Positions 19,709 through 29,466 are shown, numbered from the stretch's first letter. The stretch: DNA of 64,000 nucleotides from Clostridium zeae (GCF_017312485.1 NZ_BMBA01000001.1:186001-250000); one strand, 5' to 3'. A program made the numbers and translations. Notes: generated by a model not told the origin, from the letters alone.

Positions 19709-20195
19709 CTTGCCATACTCCTGAAGGTTTTATTATAATCTTCTTTTCTCCAATATTTATATCCAAAACTATTTCTTTTAATACAGGAACTAAGATCTCT
19801 TTATTACCTTTAACCCAATAAACATCATTGCTTCCAGTTTGTATCACATCGTATACATCACCATAATTAAATCCATCTGTATCAGAAACGTTACACCCAA
19901 TTAAATCAGATATAAAATATGTATCTTCTGGAAGTTCAACAGCATTTTCTCTAGTCACTCTGATATACTTTTGTTTAAGTTTTTCAGCATCATTCATGGT
20001 ATCAATACCTTTTATTTTAACTATAACTCTATCTTTCTGATATTTAACCCATTCAACTTCAGCCTTTTTATCATCAATTAAAACTTCTTTTAGATCATCA
20101 AATCTATTTACATCATCAGTTAGAGGATAAACTTTAACTTCTCCTTTAACTCCATGAGTATTAACTATTTGACCTACGTTAAAAAATTCATTCAT
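19698..20195 (-). CDS. rimM: 16S rRNA processing protein RimM
   Basis: Assembly factor that binds S19 and matures the 30S head. The N-terminal RimM barrel has [17 protein letters not shown] (residues 5-21), and a PRC-barrel follows from about residue 95. The start is ATG 20195 with GAGGTG six bases upstream; the longer frame uses a TTG with no binding site. 165 residues. It lies between khpA and trmD in the usual order. Confidence 0.95.
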   Translation of the reverse strand: MNEFFNVGQIVNTHGVKGEVKVYPLTDDVNRFDDLKEVLIDDKKAEVEWVKYQKDRVIVKIKGIDTMNDAEKLKQKYIRVTRENAVELPEDTYFISDLIGCNVSDTDGFNYGDVYDVIQTGSNDVYWVKGNKEILVPVLKEIVLDINIGEKKIIIKPSGVWQDED

Positions 20196-20258
20196 AAAAT
20201 CACCTCGCAAACCATTTTAAGAGTATGTGGAAAAAGAGCTAGGAAGCCCTAACTCTTA

Positions 20259-20492
20259 TTAGATAATTTCAACAACAACTCTTTTATTGTCTTTAATTGC
20301 TGCAGCTTTAACAACTGTTCTTATAGCTTTAGCAATTCTACCCTGTTTTCCTATAACCTTACCCATATCTTCAGGAGCAACTTTAAGCTCTATTATTATA
20401 GATTGCTCTCCAGCCACTTCATTAACCTGAACTGAGTCTGGGTTATCAACAAGTGATTTAGCAATAACTTCTACTAGTGTTTTCATAAACAA
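20259..20492 (-). CDS. khpA: KH-domain RNA-binding protein KhpA (YlqC family)
   Basis: Small single-KH protein that binds RNA with KhpB and affects cell shape and translation in related bacteria. The KH GXXG loop appears as [18 protein letters not shown] (residues 53 onward in this frame). The start is unusual. The ATG at 20486 gives [12 protein letters not shown] as in homologues, but the only strong Shine-Dalgarno, AGGAGG at 20524-20529, is over 35 nt away and separated by a hairpin (20494-20517). With that hairpin folded, the in-frame TTG at 20492 is about 7 nt from it. Confidence 0.9.
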   Translation of the reverse strand: MFMKTLVEVIAKSLVDNPDSVQVNEVAGEQSIIIELKVAPEDMGKVIGKQGRIAKAIRTVVKAAAIKDNKRVVVEII

Positions 20493-20493
20493 T

Positions 20494-20517
20494 CTGCTTT
20501 AGGGGAATCCTAAGCAG
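20494..20517 (-). promoter_or_regulatory. Hairpin between Shine-Dalgarno and start of khpA
   Basis: Minus-strand CTGCTT (20517-20512) pairs with AAGCAG (20499-20494), extended by AGG/CCT with one bulge. It lies between TAGGAGGTGAATT and the TTG/ATG starts of khpA. Folding would shorten the effective spacing to about 7 nt for TTG and 13 nt for ATG. Confidence 0.6.
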
Positions 20518-20537
20518 AATTCACCTCCTAAAAGCTT

Positions 20538-20786
20538 TTACTTGCTTATTCCAGCTTTAACAAAAAGTCTTTTAACTATATCAGTAGGTTGAGCACCGTT
20601 GTTTAACCACTTTGCAGCCTTTTCAGCGTCAATTTTAACTTCAGCCTCAGGTTGAACGATTGGGTTATAGTATCCTATTTCTTCGATGAATCTTCCGTCT
20701 CTTGGACTTCTTGAATCAGCTACTACTACTCTGTAGAAAGGAGCTTTTTTAGATCCCATTCTTCTTAGTCTTATCTTTACTGCCAT
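20538..20786 (-). CDS. rpsP: 30S ribosomal protein S16
   Basis: Early-assembling 30S protein of 82 residues beginning [19 protein letters not shown], a textbook S16 N-terminus. The ATG at 20786 has AGGAGGTG eight bases upstream; the three-codon extension is rejected. It lies directly after ffh and before khpA. Confidence 0.98.
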   Translation of the reverse strand: MAVKIRLRRMGSKKAPFYRVVVADSRSPRDGRFIEEIGYYNPIVQPEAEVKIDAEKAAKWLNNGAQPTDIVKRLFVKAGISK

Positions 20787-20820
20787 TAATTTCACCTCCT
20801 TTTAAGGATATTGATATATT

Positions 20821-22176
20821 TTAACTAAAGAAAGGCATTTTACCAAACAAACCTTTTTTAGTATTTTTTTGCATTGATTTAAATTGCTTCATTTGTTTCT
20901 TCATCATTTCAAAGCCTTTTAAAAGCTTATTTATTTCTTGAATTGTTGTACCAGAACCTACAGCTATTCTCTTCTTTCTTGAAGAAGAACTTGAAATCAA
21001 GTTAGGACTTTTTCTTTCTTTTGCAGTCATTGACTGAATGATTGCTTTAACTCTTCCCATTTGATTTTCACTGTCTGAAAGGTCTAGACCCTCAAGTTGC
21101 TGAGTATTTACTCCTGGCATCATCTCCAGCAGCTTATTGATAGGTCCTAGCTTTTTCATTTGCTCCATTGCACTTAGATAATCATCGAAGTTAAATTCTT
21201 GACTTAACATTCTTTCACTAAGTTGTTGAGCTTCCTTCTCATCAATTGCTTGCTGAGCTTTTTCTATAAGTGATAAAACATCACCCATACCAAGAATTCT
21301 TGAAGCCATTCTATCTGGATGGAACACTTCAATATCATTCATCTTTTCACCAATACCAGCAAACTTTATAGGCTTTTCAGTAATGCTTCTTATTGATAGA
21401 GCCGCACCACCTCTAGTATCACCATCAAGCTTTGTAAGTATTGTTCCAGTAACATCTAATGATGCATTAAAAGTTTCAGCAACATTTACAGCATCTTGAC
21501 CAGTCATAGAATCAACAACAAGCAAGATTTCATTAGGGTTTACTGATGTTTTTATATCTTTAAGTTCCTGCATAAGCTCTTCATCAATATGAAGTCTACC
21601 AGCAGTATCAATAATAACTAAATTGTATCCATGTTCTTTAGCGTGAGCTACTCCTGCTTTAGCTATTTCAACAGCAGGTACTTTATCTCCCATAGAGAAC
21701 ACAGGAATATCTATTTGCTTACCAACTACCTCTAATTGTTTAATAGCAGCTGGTCTATAAATATCACAAGCAACCAATAAAGGCTTTTTATTTTTCTTTC
21801 TCATGTGAAGAGCGAGCTTTCCACACATAGTTGTTTTACCTGCACCTTGAAGACCTGCCATCATAAAAACTGTTGGCCCATTGTCTGCATAGTTCAGTTT
21901 GCTTTCAGTATTTCCCATTAAAGATGTTAGCTCATCATTAACTATTTTTATAACTTGTTGTCCTGGTGTAAGGCTTTCTAACACTTCAGATCCTACGCAT
22001 TTTTCACTTACAGTTGCAATGAATTTTTTAACAACTTTAAAGTTTACGTCAGCCTCAAGTAATGCGAGCTTAACCTCTCTCATGGCTTCTTTTATATCTT
22101 TCTCAGTTAGTTTACCTTTTCCCTTGAGCTTTTTAAGCGTATCTTGTAATTTAGACGCTAAACCTTCAAAAGCCAT
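20821..22176 (-). CDS. ffh: Signal recognition particle protein Ffh
   Basis: GTPase that binds signal peptides and 4.5S RNA and delivers nascent chains to FtsY. The start is ATG 22176 (MAFEGLASKLQD), after GTAGGAGGGG, giving 451 residues. N and G domains carry GLQGAGKTTMCGKLA, DTAGRLH and TKLDGDTRGG. The M domain is methionine-rich with GSGTTIQEINKLLKGF and a KQMKQF tail. It sits between ylxM and rpsP. Confidence 0.98.
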   Translation of the reverse strand: MAFEGLASKLQDTLKKLKGKGKLTEKDIKEAMREVKLALLEADVNFKVVKKFIATVSEKCVGSEVLESLTPGQQVIKIVNDELTSLMGNTESKLNYADNGPTVFMMAGLQGAGKTTMCGKLALHMRKKNKKPLLVACDIYRPAAIKQLEVVGKQIDIPVFSMGDKVPAVEIAKAGVAHAKEHGYNLVIIDTAGRLHIDEELMQELKDIKTSVNPNEILLVVDSMTGQDAVNVAETFNASLDVTGTILTKLDGDTRGGAALSIRSITEKPIKFAGIGEKMNDIEVFHPDRMASRILGMGDVLSLIEKAQQAIDEKEAQQLSERMLSQEFNFDDYLSAMEQMKKLGPINKLLEMMPGVNTQQLEGLDLSDSENQMGRVKAIIQSMTAKERKSPNLISSSSSRKKRIAVGSGTTIQEINKLLKGFEMMKKQMKQFKSMQKNTKKGLFGKMPFFS

Positions 22177-22186
22177 GTTACCCCTC

Positions 22187-22525
22187 CTACGAATTAATAA
22201 TTTCATCTAGCATTTCATCTATATCTTCTACTAATTCTTTTGACAACATATATTCGTTAGTAAGTTTTTTTATTAGGTCATTTTTCTTAGATTTTCTTAT
22301 TTTGCTTTTTTCAACAAGCTGTAGCTTTTCTTCGTAATTAATAAGTTGTTTATCACATCTTTTAATCAAATCGTGAATAGCTTGACGACTGGTATTATTT
22401 ATCTCAGCAATCTCTGCTAATGAAAAATCATCATTATAATACATGAACATTATATCTTTTTGTTTCTCAGTTAATAAGTCTATGTAATAATCTAATAACA
22501 GAGAAATCTCAAATCTGTCTTCCAT
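22187..22525 (-). CDS. ylxM: YlxM family putative DNA-binding protein
   Basis: 112-residue UPF0122 protein with a sigma-70 region-4-like helix-turn-helix (SLAEIAEINNTSRQAIHDLIK, about residues 33-53). Streptococcal YlxM modulates SRP assembly; a DNA-binding role is inferred from the fold. It lies 10 bp before ffh and about 80 bp after ftsY, the conserved position. ATG start with AAGGTGA. Confidence 0.93.
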   Translation of the reverse strand: MEDRFEISLLLDYYIDLLTEKQKDIMFMYYNDDFSLAEIAEINNTSRQAIHDLIKRCDKQLINYEEKLQLVEKSKIRKSKKNDLIKKLTNEYMLSKELVEDIDEMLDEIINS

Positions 22526-22606
22526 ATAATCACCTTACTCACAAAGAATATATTATCAAAAGAAAATATAGCTGTCAAGTATTTTCACTTAACAGTTATG
22601 GTTTTT

Positions 22607-23518
22607 TTAAAATAGTGCATCTGCGAAGCCTTGTGGATCGAATTCCTGCAGGTCATCTACACCTTCACCAACACCAATATATCTTACTGGTATGTTTAAA
22701 GAATTCTTTATTGATATAACTACTCCACCCTTTGCAGTACCATCTAATTTTGTTAAGATTATACCGTCAATAGGACATGCCTCCATAAATTGCTTTGCTT
22801 GAATAACTGCATTTTGACCAGTTGTAGCATCCAAAACTAAAAGAGTCTCTTTTGAAGCTTCTTCAAACTCTCTATCAATTATCCTATTAATTTTTGATAA
22901 TTCATTCATCAAATTTTTCTTATTATGAAGTCTTCCTGCAGTATCACAGATAAGTATATCCATATTTCTAGCTTTAGTTGCTTGAATTCCATCATAAACA
23001 ACTGCAGCTGGATCTGAGCCCTCTTGATGTCTTACTATATCAACCCCAGCTCTATCGCTCCATATCTCTAATTGGTCACTAGCAGCAGCTCTAAAAGTAT
23101 CTGCTGCAGCCAATATTACTTTTTTTCCTTCGTTTTTATATTTAGATGCTAGTTTTCCTATAGATGTTGTTTTTCCTACGCCATTTACTCCTATAACTAA
23201 CATTACTTTTTGTTTGCCATTAGTTTCTTTATCTTCTACACCTTCGTTAAGCATATCTGCAATTACATTTTTTAAACACGGCTTAACTTCTGTTGGATCT
23301 TTAATCTTTTCAGCTTTAATTCTAGATTTTAACCTATCTATTATCTCCAAAGTTGTATCCATACCGATATCTGATGTAATTAGTATTTCTTCAAGTTCAT
23401 CATAAAGATCCTCATCGATTGTTACTGCTAGATTTAAAACTTCAGTAATTCTGTCTGTAAAGTTATCCCTAGTCTTACTAAGTCCTGATTTTAATTTTTC
23501 AAATAATCCACCAAACAT
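22607..23518 (-). CDS. ftsY: Signal recognition particle receptor FtsY
   Basis: Membrane-associated GTPase receptor for Ffh. 303 residues with the NG domain only, lacking the acidic A domain of proteobacteria, as in other Firmicutes. Motifs: GVNGVGKTTSIGKLA, DTFRAAASDQL, DTAGRLHNK and TKLDGTAKGG. ATG start with TAGGAGG. Nine bases separate it from smc, consistent with cotranscription. Confidence 0.97.
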   Translation of the reverse strand: MFGGLFEKLKSGLSKTRDNFTDRITEVLNLAVTIDEDLYDELEEILITSDIGMDTTLEIIDRLKSRIKAEKIKDPTEVKPCLKNVIADMLNEGVEDKETNGKQKVMLVIGVNGVGKTTSIGKLASKYKNEGKKVILAAADTFRAAASDQLEIWSDRAGVDIVRHQEGSDPAAVVYDGIQATKARNMDILICDTAGRLHNKKNLMNELSKINRIIDREFEEASKETLLVLDATTGQNAVIQAKQFMEACPIDGIILTKLDGTAKGGVVISIKNSLNIPVRYIGVGEGVDDLQEFDPQGFADALF

Positions 23519-23527
23519 AAATGCCTC

Positions 23528-26500
23528 CTAATTTGTTAAGTCTACTGATACAACCTTTGAAACTCCTCTTTCCTCCATTGTTACTCCATACATTATATCA
23601 CTAGCTTCCATGGTCCCTTTTCTATGAGTAATAACTATAAATTGTATATTATCAGAAAACTTTTGAAGGAATTCTGAATATCTATAAACATTTGCATCAT
23701 CAAGTGCCGCCTCTATTTCGTCTAATATACAGAATGGAGTTGGTTTCATTTTTAGTATTCCAAACAATAATGCAATTGCTGATAAAACTTTTTCTCCACC
23801 AGACATAAGATTTATATTTTGAAGTTTTTTACCTGGAGGTTGAACATTGATATCAATGTTAGCAGTTAATTCATCACCATCTGATAGTATAAGTTCAGCA
23901 CTTCCACCTTTAAAGAGTTCCTTAAATGTAATATTAAAGTTTTCATTTAATATTACGAAATTCTCCTTAAATACTTCCTTCATTTTTGCAGTCATTTCAT
24001 CAATTACTGCAAGAAGCTCAGTTTTTCCTTTTTCTAGATCTTCTCGTTCTGTTGACATAAATTTATACTTTTCTGAAAGATCCTTATACTCTTCTATAGC
24101 ACTAACATTAACAGTTCCAAGTCTATTTATTGATGTTTTAAGTTTGTTTATTTGATTAGTGTATAAAACTTCATCAAAATCCTTATGTGCCAAATCTATA
24201 GCTTCAGCATAGGTTAAACTCATTTCATCATTGAGTTTCAATAAAAGATTTTCTTTTTCAACTTCATTTTTAGCCTTTACCAATTCTGATTTATGAATTG
24301 CATCTTCTTTTATGTTAATCTCAGAAGAAAGACTTTCAACTTTGTTCTCATGATTTTTTATAGTTTCTTTTATTTTTATTTTTTCAATATCATACTCTTT
24401 GAATTTATTCTCAAATTCTTCAATGTTTTTACTATAAATTAGAATATTATTTCTGTTTTCGTCAATAGTTTGGATACACTTACTTTTACTTTCCAAGCTT
24501 TCTTCATTTGATTCTTCTAAAAAACCCATTCTGGTTTTAAGTTCAGTTGTTTGATTAGATAATCTTTCAACTTCCTTTTTTATGCTAAGTATTGATTCAT
24601 CAACTTTAGCCTTTATAACTTTTTTGCTAGTAAGCAAATCTTTCTGATTATTAGTTTTTTCATTTAAATCTTCTATCTCTTTTGAAAGCTCATCGAATTG
24701 CACCCTATAAGACTTTAATTTCTCTTCTAAGAGTATAGCTTTATTATTGCTTTCTTGAAGCTCTTTTTTATAACTATTTAATTTTGATTCACTTGTAAGT
24801 TTTTCATTTTGTGAAATCTTTATATTGTTTCTAAGTCTTAATGTATCTTTTTCAATATTTTCTATTTCACTATCTAGTTTAGCTATTTCTATGCTCTTAA
24901 AATGACTTTCATCTTTGAAATTTAAATTGGCCTCATCTAACTTCTTAATTTCATTTCTACCCTCAGAAATTAGCCTAATAAATTCTTCAATAGAATTTTC
25001 GACTTTAGTTAATTCTGAACTAATATCTTCTATTTCTCTTTTTCTACTAATAATGCTTGTATGCTTATTATAGACACTACCACCAGTTAAAGATCCACCA
25101 GGATTAATTATTTCTCCTTGCAAAGTTACAATTTTATGTGAGTAACCACTTATTTTCGCTATGTTTAAAGCACTATTCATATCTCTACTTACTATTGTTC
25201 TTCCTAGTACATAATTAATAGCTTTCTCATACTTTTTGTCAAAATCCAATAATTCAGCTGCAATTCCAATGTATCCACTTACTTCTTTAATTCTTTTATC
25301 TAATTGCAACACATTCCCTTTAATTATTGTTAGTGGTAAAAAAGTAGCTCTTCCAAGCTTTTTCTCTTTTAGATATTCTATAAGCTTTTGCGCACTCTTT
25401 TCATCTTCAGTAACAACATTAGATATAGAACTTCCTAAAGCTATTTCTATTGCTGTTTCATACTCTTTTTCAACTGATATAAGTTCACCAATAACAGAAC
25501 AATTCTTTATATCAGTACCTACATAGCCTTTATCAATATGCTCCATTAATATTTTAACGGCTCTATTATAACCTTCATATTGCTTTTCTAGATTTGAAAG
25601 CATAGTTTTATTAGCTTCAAGTTTACTTTTTTCTTGGGTTAATGTTTTAAGTTTTGAATCATTCTTTGTATTTTTACTTGAGATAATACCTATATTTTTA
25701 TTATTTTCTTTTACTTCAAGTTCTAATCTCTCTATTTCATCTTTTAATAATATTACTTTTTCTTCAAGCATAAGCTTTGTTGATATATTTATTTTCAAAG
25801 AACTTTCTAGATTTGAACTGTTATTATGTAAGTTGCTAATGGAATCTTCTAAAACTTTTATTTGACTCATAAGCATTGTCTTGTTATTTTTAAGCTCTGA
25901 TGACAATTGTATATTCTCAAATTCATCTTCTCTTAAATACTTTATCTTATCTTCTTTTATTTTTAATGAGTTAGATAAATCAAGAAGAACTTTTTCTAAG
26001 CTTTTACTTTCAGTGTCAATAAAAATTTGTTCCTCAATTTTACTATTTAAATAATTAACATGTTCATTTCTTTCATTTTCAATAGAAACTATCTTCTCTG
26101 ATACATTTTTTATTTCTTTATTGCTATTTTCAATATTAAATTCAATATTTTTTACTCTTTCATTAAGAATATCAATTTGCTTTTGAAGTTCACTTGAATT
26201 TTCTTTATTTTTATAATATAGTTCTCTATCTTCTCTTGTAAGATTTTCAAGTTTTTCAAGTTCCTCATTTAAAGAAATAGCTTTATTTTTAGTTTCAGAA
26301 AGTTCTTCTTTAAGCTTATTATTCTCATTAATTAGATTTGATACATTTTCAACTTGATTTTTAATACTTGTATCAATTTTTTCTATATGATTTACTATCA
26401 AAGAAATCTCTTTTTCGCGAAGCTCGTTTGAAAGTTCTAAGAAAATCTTAGCTTTTTCACTCTCTTCCCTTAACGGCTCAATTCTTTCTTCGTAAGTAGA

Positions 26501-27085
26501 TAAAATATCATTTATTCTAATTAAATTTTGCTCAGTATTATCAAGCTTTCTTTCAGCTTCATGTTTTCTAGTTTTAAATTTAACAATTCCAGCTGCTTCC
26601 TCTAGTAGAGCTCGCCTTTCTTCTGGACGTCCACTTAGTATAGCTTCTATTTTACCTTGTCCAATAAGCGAATAGCCTTCTTTACCTATACCAGTATCCA
26701 TAAACAAAGTTGTAATATCTTTTAATCGGCATTGAGAATTATTTATTAAATATTCAGCTTCGCCTGATCTATATATTCTTCTAGTTACTGTTACATCATT
26801 GTATTCAATAGGAAGTTCTCCATCTGCATTGTCTAAAGTAAGTGAAACTTGTGCCAAGCCAACTGGCTTTCTAAACTGAGTACCGGCAAAAATGACATCT
26901 TCCATCTTACCACCTCTTAGAGTTTTAATACTCTGTTCACCTAGAACCCATCTAACAGCATCAGAAATATTACTTTTTCCGCTACCATTTGGTCCAACTA
27001 CAGCTGTGACACCTCTTTTAAACTTCAATTCTGTTTTATCTGCAAACGACTTAAATCCCCTAATCTCAAGAGACTTTAGAAACAT
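23528..27085 (-). CDS. smc: Chromosome segregation ATPase SMC
   Basis: Core of the SMC-ScpAB condensin that organises the chromosome. 1185 residues: Walker A GPNGSGKSN (31-39), long coiled coils, a flexible hinge around residues 515-650 (YVGTDIKNCSVIGEL, then the glycine-rich GGSLTGGS), and the C-terminal head with signature MSGGEKVLSAIALLFGI (S1095) and Walker B CILDEIEAALDD (D1122, E1123). ATG start. Its Shine-Dalgarno AAGGAG overlaps the stop codon of the upstream 32-codon gene. Confidence 0.98.
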   Translation of the reverse strand: MFLKSLEIRGFKSFADKTELKFKRGVTAVVGPNGSGKSNISDAVRWVLGEQSIKTLRGGKMEDVIFAGTQFRKPVGLAQVSLTLDNADGELPIEYNDVTVTRRIYRSGEAEYLINNSQCRLKDITTLFMDTGIGKEGYSLIGQGKIEAILSGRPEERRALLEEAAGIVKFKTRKHEAERKLDNTEQNLIRINDILSTYEERIEPLREESEKAKIFLELSNELREKEISLIVNHIEKIDTSIKNQVENVSNLINENNKLKEELSETKNKAISLNEELEKLENLTREDRELYYKNKENSSELQKQIDILNERVKNIEFNIENSNKEIKNVSEKIVSIENERNEHVNYLNSKIEEQIFIDTESKSLEKVLLDLSNSLKIKEDKIKYLREDEFENIQLSSELKNNKTMLMSQIKVLEDSISNLHNNSSNLESSLKINISTKLMLEEKVILLKDEIERLELEVKENNKNIGIISSKNTKNDSKLKTLTQEKSKLEANKTMLSNLEKQYEGYNRAVKILMEHIDKGYVGTDIKNCSVIGELISVEKEYETAIEIALGSSISNVVTEDEKSAQKLIEYLKEKKLGRATFLPLTIIKGNVLQLDKRIKEVSGYIGIAAELLDFDKKYEKAINYVLGRTIVSRDMNSALNIAKISGYSHKIVTLQGEIINPGGSLTGGSVYNKHTSIISRKREIEDISSELTKVENSIEEFIRLISEGRNEIKKLDEANLNFKDESHFKSIEIAKLDSEIENIEKDTLRLRNNIKISQNEKLTSESKLNSYKKELQESNNKAILLEEKLKSYRVQFDELSKEIEDLNEKTNNQKDLLTSKKVIKAKVDESILSIKKEVERLSNQTTELKTRMGFLEESNEESLESKSKCIQTIDENRNNILIYSKNIEEFENKFKEYDIEKIKIKETIKNHENKVESLSSEINIKEDAIHKSELVKAKNEVEKENLLLKLNDEMSLTYAEAIDLAHKDFDEVLYTNQINKLKTSINRLGTVNVSAIEEYKDLSEKYKFMSTEREDLEKGKTELLAVIDEMTAKMKEVFKENFVILNENFNITFKELFKGGSAELILSDGDELTANIDINVQPPGKKLQNINLMSGGEKVLSAIALLFGILKMKPTPFCILDEIEAALDDANVYRYSEFLQKFSDNIQFIVITHRKGTMEASDIMYGVTMEERGVSKVVSVDLTN

Positions 27086-27096
27086 ATGTCCACTCC

Positions 27097-27195
27097 TTAT
27101 CTTCCTACAAATTGATAAAATAATCCGATTAAAAACGATGTAATAATTATTGCCATTACTATATTAGTTATTGTCTTTCTTGTTTTTTTCTTCAT
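27097..27195 (-). CDS. 32-residue membrane miniprotein (Prli42-like) upstream of smc
   Basis: Short gene reading MKKKTRKTITNIVMAIII and ending GLFYQFVGR. It has a basic N-terminus of about eight residues followed by one hydrophobic helix (12-26), the layout of the Prli42/DUF4044 stressosome-associated miniproteins of Firmicutes. ATG start with AAGGAGTGAGC at good spacing. Its TAA stop is part of the Shine-Dalgarno of smc, so the two are probably translated from one message. No function can be read from the sequence; membership in the Prli42 family is an inference from size and layout. Confidence 0.75.
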   Translation of the reverse strand: MKKKTRKTITNIVMAIIITSFLIGLFYQFVGR

Positions 27196-27255
27196 ACTGC
27201 TCACTCCTTATTCTATTTAAGTTTATAGTAAATAAAGTAAAATATCAATGGTGAC

Positions 27256-27285
27256 GAAAAGAAAACCCTAGAGTTTGCTCTAAGG
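27256..27285 (-). terminator. Terminator downstream of the radical SAM gene
   Basis: Plus-strand CCCTAGAG (27266-27273) / CTCTAAGG (27278-27285) with TTTG loop; on the minus strand the stem is followed by TTTTCTTTTC. About 80 bp past the stop of the radical SAM gene. Confidence 0.7.
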
Positions 27286-27362
27286 TAATTCTCTATGTAT
27301 CAAAGTAACGTAAATGCAATAGTAAATTCATTTATAAACATTTCTTCGTTACCTATATTTAT

Positions 27363-28400
27363 TTATATTGAAACTATTTTGGTTTCATTATTTGAATCAA
27401 TTAGGACTTCTCCTACTTTCACAGAATCATCGATACATACATTTATCTTTACATTAACTAATTTGTTCTTTAATTCATTAAAAAACTCTTTTTTGTTAGC
27501 ATAGAGTCTAGAGATATATCTATTATTTATTCTAAGAGTTACATCATTTTTATTTTCTTGAAGTAAGTTATAAATATGCTCATTTAAGATACTACTTTCT
27601 ACTAATTCTCTAAATGCTGGATGAAATGGCCCATCAACTATGTCTCCGCCTATATTAATGTTCTCAGTAGGTTGTAATCCTACTCTAATAACATTAATAT
27701 GATTTTCTATATAAAGCTTATATATCTTTTTTGCTATTGTTACTGCTTCGCTTAAAGTGTATGGTTTATATTCATCTCTTCTAAGCATTTCTTCCATAGG
27801 AGTATCTTTAATAACTAAGGCTGGATATATTCTACAAATATCTGGTTTCATCTCAATAGATTTTTTTGCAGTATCTAAATCTTTTTCAAAAGTGTCACCA
27901 GGAAGCCCCAGCATAATTTGATGACCTAAAGTAAAGCCATATTCTTTTATAAGCATTGATGCCCTATTTACATCTTCTTCTGAATGCCCTCTTGCAGACT
28001 TTCTTAGTACTTCTTTGTCAAGAGATTGAACCCCAAGCTCAATTATATCAACAGCATATTCTTTTAAGTGATTTAAAATATCATTATCTATATAATCTGG
28101 TCTTGTTGATAATCTTATATAATTTATTTTTTTCAACTTCTTGTATTTGTATGCAACTTCTAAAAGTTCTTTTTGCTTCTGCATCGGTATTGCAGTAAAT
28201 GTGCCACCAAAAAATGAAATTTCAACTGTAGAATTAGTGATATCTATAGTTCTCAAATACTCTTCTACTGTATTTTCTACATATTGACTATCAACTATTC
28301 CTTCTTCGCCAGATATCTTGTTTTGATTACAAAATACACAGTTATGCGGGCAACCTAGATGAGGTACGAAGATTGGAATTATATAATAACTTTTACTCAT
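27363..28400 (-). CDS. Radical SAM protein, Elp3-like
   Basis: 345 residues with the radical SAM cluster motif GCPHNCVFCNQ (C17, C21, C24) and SAM-binding features such as SFFGGTFTAIP. It resembles the radical SAM part of Elp3 but lacks an acetyltransferase domain, so its substrate is unknown. In clostridia this gene often adjoins rnc. It overlaps rnc by 8 bp and has GGAGGGC before its ATG, suggesting translation coupled to RNase III. A role in tRNA or RNA modification is a guess from the family. Confidence 0.85.
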   Translation of the reverse strand: MSKSYYIIPIFVPHLGCPHNCVFCNQNKISGEEGIVDSQYVENTVEEYLRTIDITNSTVEISFFGGTFTAIPMQKQKELLEVAYKYKKLKKINYIRLSTRPDYIDNDILNHLKEYAVDIIELGVQSLDKEVLRKSARGHSEEDVNRASMLIKEYGFTLGHQIMLGLPGDTFEKDLDTAKKSIEMKPDICRIYPALVIKDTPMEEMLRRDEYKPYTLSEAVTIAKKIYKLYIENHINVIRVGLQPTENINIGGDIVDGPFHPAFRELVESSILNEHIYNLLQENKNDVTLRINNRYISRLYANKKEFFNELKNKLVNVKINVCIDDSVKVGEVLIDSNNETKIVSI

Positions 28401-29091
28401 TGCTGCCCTCCAGAAAATTCAAAGCCTTCTTAGCAGACTGTTGCTCAGCTTCTTTTTTACTAAAACCTTCTCCTTCACCAATTATCCTGTCCCCGATAAC
28501 GACTTTAGTATAAAATTTTCTTCTATGTGGAGGACCTTCGTATTTAACTAGTTCATAGTTTATATTTACTTCACCATTCTCTTGCAATTTTTCTTGAAGC
28601 TTTGTTTTGAAATCAAGAACAATTTTATCGTTAATTGCATCTGCGATCACATGCTTAAAGTTTGTTATTATAAAATCTCTAGCATACTCTAATCCTTTGT
28701 CTAAATATATAGCAGCTAGTAAAGCCTCTAAACAGTCGGCCTGAATAGATATTCTTTCTCTTCCTCCTGTTAATTCTTCGCCTTTACTCATTCTTATTAG
28801 ATCTCCAAGTTCAAGAATCCTTGCCACCTCATAAAGGGAATTTTCACATACTATTAACGCTCTCATTTTTGTAAGCTCACCTTCGGATTTATCCTTACAA
28901 TTATTGAACAAGTATTCAGATACACAAATTTGAAGCACTGAGTCACCTAAAAACTCAAGTCTTTCGTTATATTCAATACCTTTATACTGATTTGCATATG
29001 AGCTGTGAGTTAATGCAGTTTCAAGCAAATGTTTATTTTCAAAATAAATATTTAGTTTGCTTTCAATCTTTTCAATATTAAACTCGTACAT
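28393..29091 (-). CDS. rnc: Ribonuclease III
   Basis: Double-strand-specific endoribonuclease that processes rRNA and structured mRNAs. The signature ERLEFLGDSVL is at residues 43-53, and a C-terminal dsRNA-binding domain ends in GEGFSKKEAEQQSAKKAL. 232 residues. The ATG at 29091 has AAGGAG fourteen bases upstream, wider than usual, with a run of T between. No better start is seen. It overlaps the radical SAM gene. Confidence 0.97.
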   Translation of the reverse strand: MYEFNIEKIESKLNIYFENKHLLETALTHSSYANQYKGIEYNERLEFLGDSVLQICVSEYLFNNCKDKSEGELTKMRALIVCENSLYEVARILELGDLIRMSKGEELTGGRERISIQADCLEALLAAIYLDKGLEYARDFIITNFKHVIADAINDKIVLDFKTKLQEKLQENGEVNINYELVKYEGPPHRRKFYTKVVIGDRIIGEGEGFSKKEAEQQSAKKALNFLEGSNE

Positions 29092-29208
29092 TTAAAAAAT
29101 TTCAACTCCTTAAGGTTTATTCTTCAGTATGTTAATCCTTTACTGTCTTATTTAATTTTATTACTCATGTCATCGCTAACACATTCAAGAATAAACTTAA
29201 TTTAAAAT

Positions 29209-29232
29209 ATAAAATCCCGCTTTAGGCGGGAT
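29209..29232 (-). terminator. acpP terminator
   Basis: Plus-strand ATCCCGC (29214-29220) / GCGGGAT (29226-29232), loop TTTAG, followed on the minus strand by TTTTATATTTT. rnc is 120 bp further on. Confidence 0.75.
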
Positions 29233-29235
29233 ATA

Positions 29236-29466
29236 TTATTCTTCACTATGTTCTTTAAGATACTCTACTACATCGCCTACTGTAACAAAGCCTTCTGCTA
29301 CATCATCAGGGATTTCCATTTCAAGTTCATCTTCTAAAGCCATAATAAGCTCAACTATATCTAGTGAATCTGCACCTAAATCTTCTATAAATGATGCCTC
29401 AAGTGTAATATCATCCTCATTCACACTAAGCTTATCTGCTATTATTCCTTTTATTCTTTCAAACAT
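29236..29466 (-). CDS. acpP: Acyl carrier protein
   Basis: 76-residue acidic carrier of fatty acid synthesis. The 4'-phosphopantetheine attachment serine is S34 in [20 protein letters not shown] start with GGAGGTGC. It follows plsX but has its own near-consensus promoter and its own terminator, so it can be made at a high level independently. Confidence 0.98.
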   Translation of the reverse strand: MFERIKGIIADKLSVNEDDITLEASFIEDLGADSLDIVELIMALEDELEMEIPDDVAEGFVTVGDVVEYLKEHSEE

